From Streptosporangiaceae bacterium (GTDB lineage Bacteria > Actinomycetota > Actinomycetes > Streptosporangiales > Streptosporangiaceae), in the NCBI GenBank assembly GCA_030041195.1, contig JASHOI010000687.1, positions 1-30,037 of the forward strand: a DNA stretch of 30,037 bases. The letters run 5' to 3'. The translations under genes were made by a program, and so were the position numbers. Numbering within the stretch: the first letter of the stretch is position 1; the number at the start of each line of letters is the position of its first letter. Shown one piece after another: positions 15,299-22,117 of the stretch. The notes beneath the pieces were generated by a model. The model was not told the DNA's origin, made no database searches, and saw only the letters and a list, made by a program, of their open reading frames with translations.

Positions 15299-15982
15299 GT
15301 GCAGGTGGTCGGGGTCGACGCGTGGCGGGGCGGCTGGGTCGCGGTCGTGCTCGAGGACGGCCTGGTCAGCGCCACCCGGCCGGCGGCCACCCTGGACCAG
15401 ATCACGGACGGGAATCCCGATGCCGCCGCGATCGGCGTGGACATGCCGCTCGGGCTCGTCGAGCGCGGCTGGCGCGAGGCCGACCGGCTGGGCGCGGCGC
15501 GGCTGGGCGCGCACCGCAGCCGGCTGTTCATGGTGCCGCCGCGCGCGGTATGGGAGGCGGCCACGCACGAGGAGGCCGTGCTCCGGTGCCGGCAGCTGAC
15601 CGACCCGCCGGCCGGCTGCAGCAGGCAGGCGTGGGGCCTGCGGGAGAAGCTGCTGCCAGCGAACGAGCTCTGGACCCGGCTGCCGGGCCGGCTGTTCGAG
15701 GTCCACCCGGAGATCTCGTTCGCCGAGCTCAACGGCGGGGCGCCGGTGGCGCCGAGCAAGAAGACCTGGAACGGGCAGATGACCAGGCGGGCGCTGCTCG
15801 CCCGGGCGGGCATCAGCCTGCCGGACAACCTGGCCGACGCCGGTAACGTTCCGCCCGACGACATCCTCGACGCCGCCGCGGTCGCGTGGAGCGCCCACCG
15901 CATCGCCAGCGGGCAGGCGTCCAGCCTGCCGCAGCCGCCCCAGGCCGGCAGCGGCGGCGCCGCGATCGCGATCTGGTTCTGA
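15299..15982 (+). CDS. DUF429 domain protein (RNase H-like fold family)
   Basis: This is a 227-residue protein of the DUF429 family. The N-terminal VVGVDAWRGGWVAVVLEDG (3-21) and AAIGVDMPLGL (43-53) carry the two acidic residues expected of an RNase H/actin-like fold. RSRLFMVPPRAV, GCSRQAWGLREKLLPANE and RLFEVHPEISFAELNGG are the strongly conserved family blocks, and the C-terminus has DDILDAAAVAWSAHRIASG. The GTG start at 15299 is backed by GGGAGGA about 8 nt upstream. The function of the family is not established. It stands alone, divergent from the VOC gene across 30 bp, with no operon partner. Confidence 0.85.
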   Translation: MQVVGVDAWRGGWVAVVLEDGLVSATRPAATLDQITDGNPDAAAIGVDMPLGLVERGWREADRLGAARLGAHRSRLFMVPPRAVWEAATHEEAVLRCRQLTDPPAGCSRQAWGLREKLLPANELWTRLPGRLFEVHPEISFAELNGGAPVAPSKKTWNGQMTRRALLARAGISLPDNLADAGNVPPDDILDAAAVAWSAHRIASGQASSLPQPPQAGSGGAAIAIWF

Positions 15983-16039
15983 GCCGGCCTGGGCCGACGC
16001 CCGTAATCCGGTTTCGGGCCGTCAAGGCCGTTGGCCGCA

Positions 16040-16098
16040 CATATCACCCGTTCGGTAAGCATATTCCGGGCATATCACCCAGAAACACTAACCGAACG
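16040..16098. promoter_or_regulatory. Repeat-rich regulatory region upstream of the aco operon
   Basis: Three related decamers stand in line: CATATCACCC (16040-16049), CATATTCCGG (16060-16069) and CATATCACCC again (16071-16080). Their starts are 20 and 11 bp apart, so they fall on roughly one DNA face. An 8-bp inverted repeat, CGTTCGGT (16049-16056) and ACCGAACG (16091-16098), frames the last two copies. The block is AT-richer than its surroundings and ends 113 bp before acoX. It is probably an activator or repressor binding region; no matching regulator gene is nearby. Confidence 0.45.
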
Positions 16099-16210
16099 CG
16101 TGAAGAGTGCCGGAAACGATCAAGCGACCAGGGACGCGGTCCGCCGGCACCGCGGGTATTCCCCTTTGCTGGAAGAACGCGCAGAGTAAGGGCCTAGGAG
16201 GTGCTCAGCG

Positions 16211-17242
16211 GTGGGTGATGCGGTCGTCGGCGTGGTGGCGAACCCGCTGTCCGGCCGCGACATCCGGCGGCTGGTCACGCAGGCGTCCGTGTTTCCCACG
16301 GCCGAGAAGGCCAGCATGATCCAGCGGATGCTCGCCGCGTTCCAGGCGGTCGGCGTGGACCGGGTGCTGCTGTCCACCGACCTCGGCGGAATCTCGGCGG
16401 CCGTGCTGCGCGGCCTCGGGCAGCGACGCAGCCAGGGCATTCGCCTGCCCGACGTGGAGTTCCTCGACGGCCAGCCGATCCGGCAGACCGCCCGGGACAC
16501 CGTCGACGCGGTACGGCGCATGGTGGCAGCCGGCGCGCGGGTGGTGGTCTGCCTGGGCGGCGACGGCACCGCCAGAGTCGCCGCCACGGCGATCGGGGAC
16601 GCCGCGATGCTGCCGCTGTCGACCGGGACGAACAACGTGTTCCCCGTGGTCAGGGAGGCAACGATCGCTGGCCTGGCCGCCGGTCTCGTCGCGACCGGCG
16701 CGGTCACTGAACAGAGCGCGACCACGCGGGCCAAGGTGCTCGAGGCGAGGGTCGGCGGGCGGGCCGAGACCGCGCTCGTGGACGTCGCCGTGTCCACCGA
16801 GCGGCACACCGGGGCCCGCGCGGTCTGGGACCCGGCCACGCTGACCCAGCTGTTCTGCGCGTTCGCCGAGCCCGACGCGATCGGTCTTTCCAGCATCCTC
16901 GGGCAGCTTGCCCCGGTGAGCCGGGCCGAGCCGCGCGGCGTCCTGGCCCGGATCGCGGCCGGCGCGCCGCGGCAGGTGCTGGCGCCGATCGCGCCCGGCC
17001 TGGTCGCGCCGGTCGGGGTGACGCAGGTCGAGCCGATGGTCCCCGGGACCGCTTACCCGGTCGACGCCAGGGCCGGGGTCATCGCCGTGGACGGCGAGCG
17101 CGAGCTCACGTTCGGGCCGGGCGACCGGCCCACGGTACGGCTGCGCACCGACGGGCCGCGGTGCGTCGACGTGCCGGCCGTCCTGGCCGCGAGCGCCCGC
17201 CTCGGCCTGCTCGTCCCTGGTGTGCAACCGCCAACCGTCTAG
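16211..17242 (+). CDS. acoX: AcoX-like ATP-NAD kinase-family protein of the acetoin operon
   Basis: This 343-residue protein belongs to the NAD-kinase-like family that includes AcoX (COG3199 type). GGDGT at 116-120 is the nucleotide-binding motif, and LSTGTNNVFP (136-145) is the matching second loop. The N-terminal GVVANPLSGRDIRRLVTQAS is typical of AcoX. AcoX proteins are encoded at the head of acetoin dehydrogenase operons, but their reaction is not settled; phosphorylation of NAD or a related compound is possible. The GTG start has AGGAGG 9 nt upstream. It lies 12 bp before acoA, so the two are co-transcribed. The identity rests on fold motifs and on position before acoA, acoB and acoC. 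Confidence 0.88.
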   Translation: MGDAVVGVVANPLSGRDIRRLVTQASVFPTAEKASMIQRMLAAFQAVGVDRVLLSTDLGGISAAVLRGLGQRRSQGIRLPDVEFLDGQPIRQTARDTVDAVRRMVAAGARVVVCLGGDGTARVAATAIGDAAMLPLSTGTNNVFPVVREATIAGLAAGLVATGAVTEQSATTRAKVLEARVGGRAETALVDVAVSTERHTGARAVWDPATLTQLFCAFAEPDAIGLSSILGQLAPVSRAEPRGVLARIAAGAPRQVLAPIAPGLVAPVGVTQVEPMVPGTAYPVDARAGVIAVDGERELTFGPGDRPTVRLRTDGPRCVDVPAVLAASARLGLLVPGVQPPTV

Positions 17243-17254
17243 GAGGGAAGACAC

Positions 17255-18241
17255 ATGACCGACACGCTGCAGCGGAAGAGCCTGACCCGGAAGCAGCTGC
17301 TGGACGCCTACCGGATCATGCGGACGATCCGCGAGTTCGAGGAACGGGTGCACCGCGAGTTCGCCACCGGCGAGATCCCCGGGTTCGTGCACCTTTACGC
17401 GGGCGAGGAAGCCTCGGCGGCCGGCGTGTGCCTCAACCTCGACGAGCGCGACACGATCGCCAGCACGCACCGCGGCCACGGTCACTGCATCGCCAAGGGC
17501 GTCGACGTCGGAGAGATGATGGCCGAGATCTATGGCCGCAAGACCGGCAGCTGCCACGGCAAGGGCGGCTCGATGCACATCGCCGACCTGGCCAAGGGCA
17601 TGCTCGGCGCGAACGGCATCGTGGGCGGCGGCCCGCCGCTGATCTGCGGAACCGCGCTGGCCGCCAAGATCAAGGGCACCGGCGGGGTCAGCGTGGCGTT
17701 CTTCGGCGACGGCGGCAGCAACCAGGGCACCACGCTCGAGTCGATGAACCTGGCCTGCGTGTGGAACCTGCCGGCGGTCTTCATCGCCGAGAACAACGGG
17801 TACGCCGAGTCCACGGCCAGCGCCTGGTCGGTGGCTGCCGACAACATCGCCGACCGCGCGGCCGGGTTCGGCATGCCCGGCGTGATCGTCGACGGCTTCG
17901 ACTTCTTCGCCGTGCACGAGGCGGCCAGCGAGGCGATCGCCCGGGCACGGGGGGGCGGCGGCCCGACGCTCATCGAGATGAAGTTCACCCGCTACTTCGG
18001 TCACTTCGAGGGCGACCAGCAGACCTACCGGGCCGCGGAGGTCGAGCACGCCCGCGCAGAGCTCGACTGCCTGGAACGCTTCGCCGCCCGGGTGACCGAG
18101 ACCGGTGAGCTGACCCGCGCCGACCTCGACGCGATCGACGCCGACGTCGCCACCGTGATCGACCGGGCGGTGGACGGCGCCAAGGCCGCGCCGCTGCCGA
18201 CCGAGGCAGACCTGCTCACCGACGTGTACGTCCGCTACTGA
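17255..18241 (+). CDS. acoA: Acetoin dehydrogenase E1 component, alpha subunit (TPP-dependent)
   Basis: This 328-residue alpha chain of a thiamine-diphosphate-dependent 2-oxo acid/acetoin dehydrogenase has FVHLYAGEEASAAGVCLNLDE and TIASTHRGHGHCIAKGVD near the N-terminus (HRGH contacts the cofactor). The TPP/Mg motif begins GDGGSNQG and closes with AENNGYA about 30 residues on. With AcoB it would cleave acetoin, releasing acetaldehyde and passing an acetyl group to the lipoyl arm of AcoC. The ATG has a strong GGAGGGAAG site, and acoB starts 15 bp after its stop. Sequence alone cannot fully exclude a branched-chain or pyruvate E1, but AcoX upstream and the hydrolase-type AcoC downstream strongly favour acetoin. 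Confidence 0.92.
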   Translation: MTDTLQRKSLTRKQLLDAYRIMRTIREFEERVHREFATGEIPGFVHLYAGEEASAAGVCLNLDERDTIASTHRGHGHCIAKGVDVGEMMAEIYGRKTGSCHGKGGSMHIADLAKGMLGANGIVGGGPPLICGTALAAKIKGTGGVSVAFFGDGGSNQGTTLESMNLACVWNLPAVFIAENNGYAESTASAWSVAADNIADRAAGFGMPGVIVDGFDFFAVHEAASEAIARARGGGGPTLIEMKFTRYFGHFEGDQQTYRAAEVEHARAELDCLERFAARVTETGELTRADLDAIDADVATVIDRAVDGAKAAPLPTEADLLTDVYVRY

Positions 18242-18256
18242 ACCTGGAGGCCGGCC

Positions 18257-19270
18257 ATGGCACGCAGCATCACCTATCGCGAGGCACTCAACGAGGCGCT
18301 GACCCAGGAGATGGAGCGGGACGAGACCGTGATCGTGATGGGCGAGGACAACGCCGGGGGAGAGGGCGCGCCCGGCGAGCAGGACGCCTGGGGCGGGGTG
18401 CTCGGCGTCACCAAGGGGCTCTACCACCGGTTCCCCGGCCGGGTGCTGGACACCCCGATCTCCGAGTCCGCGTTCATCGGCGCCGCGATCGGCGCCGCAA
18501 CGGCCGGGATGCGCCCGGTGGCCGAGCTGATGTTCGTTGACTTCATGGGCGTCTGCTTCGACCAGATCTACAACCAGGCCGCGAAGTTCCGGTACATGTT
18601 CGGCGGCAAGGCGATCACGCCGGTCGTGATCCGCACCATGTACGGCGCGGGGCTGCGAGCCGCCGCGCAGCACTCGCAGTGCCTGTACCCGCTGTTCACC
18701 CACATCCCGGGGCTCAAGGTGGTGCTCCCGGCAACGCCGTACGACGCCAAGGGCATGCTGATCCAGGCGATCAGGGACGACGACCCGGTCATGTTCTTCG
18801 AGCACAAGGCGCTGTACGACACGTCCGGGCCGGTGCCGGAGGAGAGCTACACGGTGCCGTTCGGCGAGGCGAACGTGGTCCGCGAGGGCGGCGACGTCAC
18901 GATCGTGACGCTCGGCCGGATGGTGCACACGTCGCTCGACGCGGCCGCGCAGCTCGCCGCCGGCGGCGTGCAGTGCGAGGTCGTCGACCTGCGCACGACC
19001 AGCCCGCTGGACACCGACACCGTGCTGGAGAGCGTGCAGGGCACCGGCCGGGTGGTCGTGGTCGACGAGGCGCACCCGCGGTGCTCGATCGCCACCGACA
19101 TCTCGGCGCTGATCGCGCAGCAGGCGTTCGGCGCGCTGCAGGCCCCGATCGAGATGGTGACGGCGCCGCACACCCCGGTGCCGTTCTCCAGCCCGCTCGA
19201 GGACCGCTATATCCCGGACGCGCAGCGCATCGTGAACGCGGTCAAGGCCGTGACCGGGTGGGCCCGGTGA
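18257..19270 (+). CDS. acoB: Acetoin dehydrogenase E1 component, beta subunit
   Basis: This 337-residue beta chain of the transketolase-like E1 enzyme pairs with AcoA to form the TPP active site. It shows ITYREALNEALTQEMERDETVIVMGED at the N-terminus, RVLDTPISESAFIGAAIGAATAGMRPVAELMF (with the Glu of ISES that activates TPP), and PVVIRTMYGAGLRAAAQHSQ. The C-terminal domain has VVVVDEAHPRCSIATDISALIAQQAF. The ATG at 18257 follows GGAGG by a normal distance. Its stop overlaps the GTG of acoC (GTGA, 19267-19270), indicating translational coupling. Confidence 0.92.
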   Translation: MARSITYREALNEALTQEMERDETVIVMGEDNAGGEGAPGEQDAWGGVLGVTKGLYHRFPGRVLDTPISESAFIGAAIGAATAGMRPVAELMFVDFMGVCFDQIYNQAAKFRYMFGGKAITPVVIRTMYGAGLRAAAQHSQCLYPLFTHIPGLKVVLPATPYDAKGMLIQAIRDDDPVMFFEHKALYDTSGPVPEESYTVPFGEANVVREGGDVTIVTLGRMVHTSLDAAAQLAAGGVQCEVVDLRTTSPLDTDTVLESVQGTGRVVVVDEAHPRCSIATDISALIAQQAFGALQAPIEMVTAPHTPVPFSSPLEDRYIPDAQRIVNAVKAVTGWAR

Positions 19271-20427
19271 CCGACGACCGGATCGTGCCGGTGACGATGC
19301 CGAAGTGGGGCCTGTCGATGCAGCTCGGCACCATCACCGGCTGGACCGTGGCCGAGGGCGACGAGGTGGGCGTCGGCGACGACCTGGCTGACATCGAGAC
19401 CGACAAGATCGCCGGGACCCTGGAGGCGGCCGACGCGGGGACCGTGCGGCGGATCGTCGCCCGGGCGGGCGAGGAGGTGCCGGTCGGCGGGGCGATCGCG
19501 CTGATCGCCCCGGCCGGCGTGAGCGACGCCGACCTGGACGCGGCCGTTGAGCAGGCCCGCGCGGTGATCGACGCCGGGGTGCCCGACGACGCCGCCGGCG
19601 AGCCGGTGGTCGAGACCGCCGAGGTCGGCGGGCGCAACATTCGCTTCGTCGGGGCAGGACAGGACGGCGACGTGGTGCTGCTCGTGCACGGCTACGGCGG
19701 CGACCGCAACTCCTGGCTGTTCCTGCAGGCGCCGATGGCGGGCAAGCACCGGGTGTACGCGCTGGACCTGCCCGGGCACGGAACCTCGTCCAAGGACGTC
19801 GGCGACGGCTCCGTGGGCCTGCTGGCCGACGCGGTCATCGGCGTGCTCGACGCGATCGGCGCCGACAGCGCACACCTGGCCGGGCACTCGCTGGGCGGCG
19901 TCGTGGCGCTCACGGCCGCGGCCAGAGACCCGGCGCGGATCCGGTCGCTGACGCTGATCGCCCCGGCCGGGTTCGGGCGGGAGATCAACGCGGGATACCT
20001 GCGCGGCTTCGCCGACGCGCAGACCCGCCGCGAGCTCAAGCCGGTCGTGGGCCAGTTGTTCGCCGACGAGAGCCTGGTCACCCGGCAGGTGGTCGACGAC
20101 CTGCTGGCCTACAAGCGGCTCGACGGCGTCGACGAGGCGCTGCACACGCTGCTCGGCACGCTGCTTTCGCCGGACGGCGAGACCCAGGGCATCGACGCCG
20201 CCGCGGCGGTCGCCGCGATCGACGGCGCGGTGCCGGTCACCGTGGTCTGGGGCACCGAGGACCGGATCATCCCGTCCGGGCAGGCCGAGGCCGTGCCCGG
20301 CGCCGCCGTCCACCTGCTCGACGGCGCCGGGCACATGCCGCACATGGAGCGTCCGGGCGAGGTGCAGGCCGCGATCGAGGAGGCGATCGCGGCGGCAGCG
20401 CCGGGGGTGACCCAGCCAGACCCCTAG
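19267..20427 (+). CDS. acoC: AcoC: lipoyl domain fused to alpha/beta hydrolase (acetoin dehydrogenase E2)
   Basis: This 386-residue E2-like component has a biotinyl/lipoyl domain at 1-82 (MPKWGLSMQLGTITGWTVAEGD), with the lipoylated Lys47 in ETDKIAG. A linker of about 45 residues follows, and residues 125-380 form an alpha/beta hydrolase: VHGYGG, the nucleophile elbow GHSLGG with Ser208, WGTEDRIIP and GAGHMPHMERP for the Asp and His. The usual E2 acyltransferase domain is absent, exactly as in the AcoC proteins of Pseudomonas putida and Ralstonia, where the hydrolase-fold domain is thought to handle acetyl transfer to CoA. The GTG start overlaps the acoB stop. Its own TAG shares the bases CTAG (20424-20427) with the stop of the convergent hydrolase gene. 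Confidence 0.92.
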   Translation: MTDDRIVPVTMPKWGLSMQLGTITGWTVAEGDEVGVGDDLADIETDKIAGTLEAADAGTVRRIVARAGEEVPVGGAIALIAPAGVSDADLDAAVEQARAVIDAGVPDDAAGEPVVETAEVGGRNIRFVGAGQDGDVVLLVHGYGGDRNSWLFLQAPMAGKHRVYALDLPGHGTSSKDVGDGSVGLLADAVIGVLDAIGADSAHLAGHSLGGVVALTAAARDPARIRSLTLIAPAGFGREINAGYLRGFADAQTRRELKPVVGQLFADESLVTRQVVDDLLAYKRLDGVDEALHTLLGTLLSPDGETQGIDAAAAVAAIDGAVPVTVVWGTEDRIIPSGQAEAVPGAAVHLLDGAGHMPHMERPGEVQAAIEEAIAAAAPGVTQPDP

Positions 20428-21221
20428 AGTCCCTGCTTGGCGAGCCACGCGAGGCACTCGCTGGCCACCGCGCGCCAGCCGCTGTCGATGGTCAGCGAGT
20501 GCCCGCGGTCGAACTCCTCGAGGTCGGTGACGGCGCTGGAGTGCCGGTACTGCTTCACCGTGGACTTGGTGATCGCCTCGGGAACCGTGTGGTCCTGCTT
20601 GCCCATGATCAGCAGCAGCGGCCCGCGGCCCTCGTTCCCGGTATTGACCTTGTCCGGGGAGTGCAGCCTGAAGTTCGCCTCGGCGGCCTCGAACAGCGGC
20701 CTGCCCGGTGCCGGGATCGTCCACCGATCGTAGAGGTCGTCGGACTCCTCGTCGGACAGCGTGTTGCCGAAGCTGTAGTGGAACTCGTTGGCGGTCAGCG
20801 ACACCGCCTTGTGGATGTTGGCCGGGTTCTTGAACACCGGCAGGGTGCTGCGCAGCGACGACAGCGGCAGCGGCAGCACGCCCTTGATCTGCGCGGCGTC
20901 GATGCCGATCGCGGCGGCGCCGTAGTCCATGCCGAGCAGCTTCTCGGCGATCATGCCGCCGAACGAGTGGCCGATGAGGATCGGCCGCTGCGGCAGCTTG
21001 TCGATGATCGCCGCGTAGTGGTCGGTCACGTCGTCGATGCCGTGATCGGCGATGCTGTCCGGGTTCGCCCTGGCTTCCTGGACCGTATCCGGTATGCCCG
21101 GCCAGCCCGGCGCGACGGCCTGGTAGCCGGCCTCGGCGAACAGGTCCAGCCAGGGTGCCCAGGACGATGCGTGCAGCCAGAGGCCATGGATGAAGACGAC
21201 CGGAGCCTTCCCGTTGGTCAT
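20424..21221 (-). CDS. Alpha/beta hydrolase
   Basis: This is a 265-residue single-domain alpha/beta hydrolase. VVFIHGLWLHASSW (8-21) provides the oxyanion HG, ILIGHSFGGMIAEKL the nucleophile elbow with Ser86, LLIMGKQDHTVP the acid, and FDRGHSLTID the His241. The protein is cytoplasmic, with no signal sequence. The ATG at 21221 has GAAAGG about 8 nt upstream. Its stop overlaps that of acoC by the palindrome CTAG, so the two convergent transcripts must overlap. It diverges from an SDR gene, and the 117 bp between them hold a 24-bp dyad that probably controls both. The substrate is unknown; an esterase or non-haem haloperoxidase-like activity is possible. Confidence 0.88.
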   Translation of the reverse strand: MTNGKAPVVFIHGLWLHASSWAPWLDLFAEAGYQAVAPGWPGIPDTVQEARANPDSIADHGIDDVTDHYAAIIDKLPQRPILIGHSFGGMIAEKLLGMDYGAAAIGIDAAQIKGVLPLPLSSLRSTLPVFKNPANIHKAVSLTANEFHYSFGNTLSDEESDDLYDRWTIPAPGRPLFEAAEANFRLHSPDKVNTGNEGRGPLLLIMGKQDHTVPEAITKSTVKQYRHSSAVTDLEEFDRGHSLTIDSGWRAVASECLAWLAKQGL

Positions 21222-21284
21222 GGTTCGTGCCTTTCATCTGCTGATATGGGTCTGGCGTCATCGTGCGCGGCCCGCCCCGCCGCG

Positions 21285-21308
21285 CGCTTCAGTCACCTGA
21301 CTGAAGCG
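21285..21308. promoter_or_regulatory. 24-bp perfect dyad (probable operator) between divergent hydrolase and SDR genes
   Basis: CGCTTCAGTCA and TGACTGAAGCG are perfect inverted arms of 11 bp around a 2-bp centre (CC). The site lies in the 117-bp divergent gap, 30 bp before the SDR start, overlapping the place where a -35 box should be. There is no T-run, and it lies between promoters, so an operator is more likely than a terminator. The size suits a TetR- or MarR-type dimer. No such regulator gene is in the window. Confidence 0.65.
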
Positions 21309-21326
21309 GCGGCTGCCGGGCGTGCC

Positions 21327-21332
21327 TATGGT
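21327..21332 (+). promoter_or_regulatory. Candidate -10 element for a leaderless start at 21339
   Basis: TATGGT (TAnnnT) is followed by 6 nt and then the ATG at 21339, with no Shine-Dalgarno sequence. The dyad at 21285-21308 would lie at about -54 to -31 from such a start. Confidence 0.4.
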
Positions 21333-21338
21333 CGAGTC

Positions 21339-22112
21339 ATGGATCTTGGGCTTGCCGGGAAGACCGCCGTGGTGACCGGCGCGAGCAAGGGCATCGGCCT
21401 GGCCGTGGTCCGCGGGCTTGCCGAGAACGGCGCGCACGTGGTCGCCGGAGCCAGGGAGAGCTCGGCGGACCTGGACGAGCTGGCGCGGGCTGGCCAGGTG
21501 CAGATCGTCCTGGCCGACCTGGCCGCCCCCTCGGGCCCGGCGCGGCTGATCGAGGCGGCCGGCCAGCCGCTCGACATCCTGGTCAACAACGTCGGCGGTG
21601 CTCCGGCCAGGACCAAGGGCTTCCTCAGCATCACCGACGAGGACTGGCACGCCACGATCGAGCTCAACCTGATGTCCGCCGTCCGGACCACCCGCGCGGC
21701 GCTGCCGGTCATGACCGGAACCGGTGCGATCGTGAGCACCTGCTCGGTCAACGCGTACCTGCCGGACCCGGCGGTGATGGACTACAGCGCGGCCAAGGCC
21801 GCGCTGGCCAACTTCTCCAAGGCGCTGTCCAAGGAACTGGGGCCCAGGGGGATCCGGGTGAACACGGTCAGCCCGGGACCTGTCGCGACCGACCTGTGGC
21901 TCGGTCAGGCCGGCGTGGCCGCGACGGTCGGCGCGGCCACCGGCGCCGATCCCGGTGACGTGGCAAAGCAGGCGGCGGGCCAGATGGTGACCGGGCGCTT
22001 CACCCGGCCCGAGGAGGTCGGTGATCTGGTGCTGTTCCTGGTGAGTCAGCGCGCCGGCAACATCACCGGCGCGAGCTTCGCGATCGACGGCGGCCTGGTG
22101 CAGACCTTGTGA
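21339..22112 (+). CDS. Short-chain dehydrogenase/reductase (SDR)
   Basis: This is a 257-residue classical SDR of normal length. The cofactor motif TGASKGIG (13-20) and NNVGG (83-87) are intact. The catalytic residues are Ser136, Tyr149 and Lys153 (YSAAK), followed by the substrate-loop start SPGPVATDLW and the C-terminal ITGASFAIDGGLVQT. NAD(P)-dependent reduction or oxidation of an alcohol/ketone is expected; the substrate is unknown. The lack of a clear acidic residue after beta-2 (VVAGAR) leans toward NADP. The frame is open much farther upstream, but the ATG at 21339 begins exactly at the usual SDR N-terminus. It is 5 bp from the convergent MFS stop. Being near aco, an acetoin/diacetyl reductase role is possible but not supported by sequence. 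Confidence 0.88.
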   Translation: MDLGLAGKTAVVTGASKGIGLAVVRGLAENGAHVVAGARESSADLDELARAGQVQIVLADLAAPSGPARLIEAAGQPLDILVNNVGGAPARTKGFLSITDEDWHATIELNLMSAVRTTRAALPVMTGTGAIVSTCSVNAYLPDPAVMDYSAAKAALANFSKALSKELGPRGIRVNTVSPGPVATDLWLGQAGVAATVGAATGADPGDVAKQAAGQMVTGRFTRPEEVGDLVLFLVSQRAGNITGASFAIDGGLVQTL

Positions 22113-22117
22113 CGCGC

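Noticed and set aside
16166..16192. TTGCTG ... TAAGGG as a promoter for acoX
   Set aside because: The spacer is only about 15 bp and the -10 match is poor; I could not support a promoter position for this operon.
16205..19171. A 988-residue open frame on the minus strand opposite acoX, acoA and acoB
   Set aside because: Its translation is low-complexity, rich in Arg, His, Gly, Ala and Asp, with no recognisable domain. It is the antisense shadow of strongly supported genes in GC-rich DNA.
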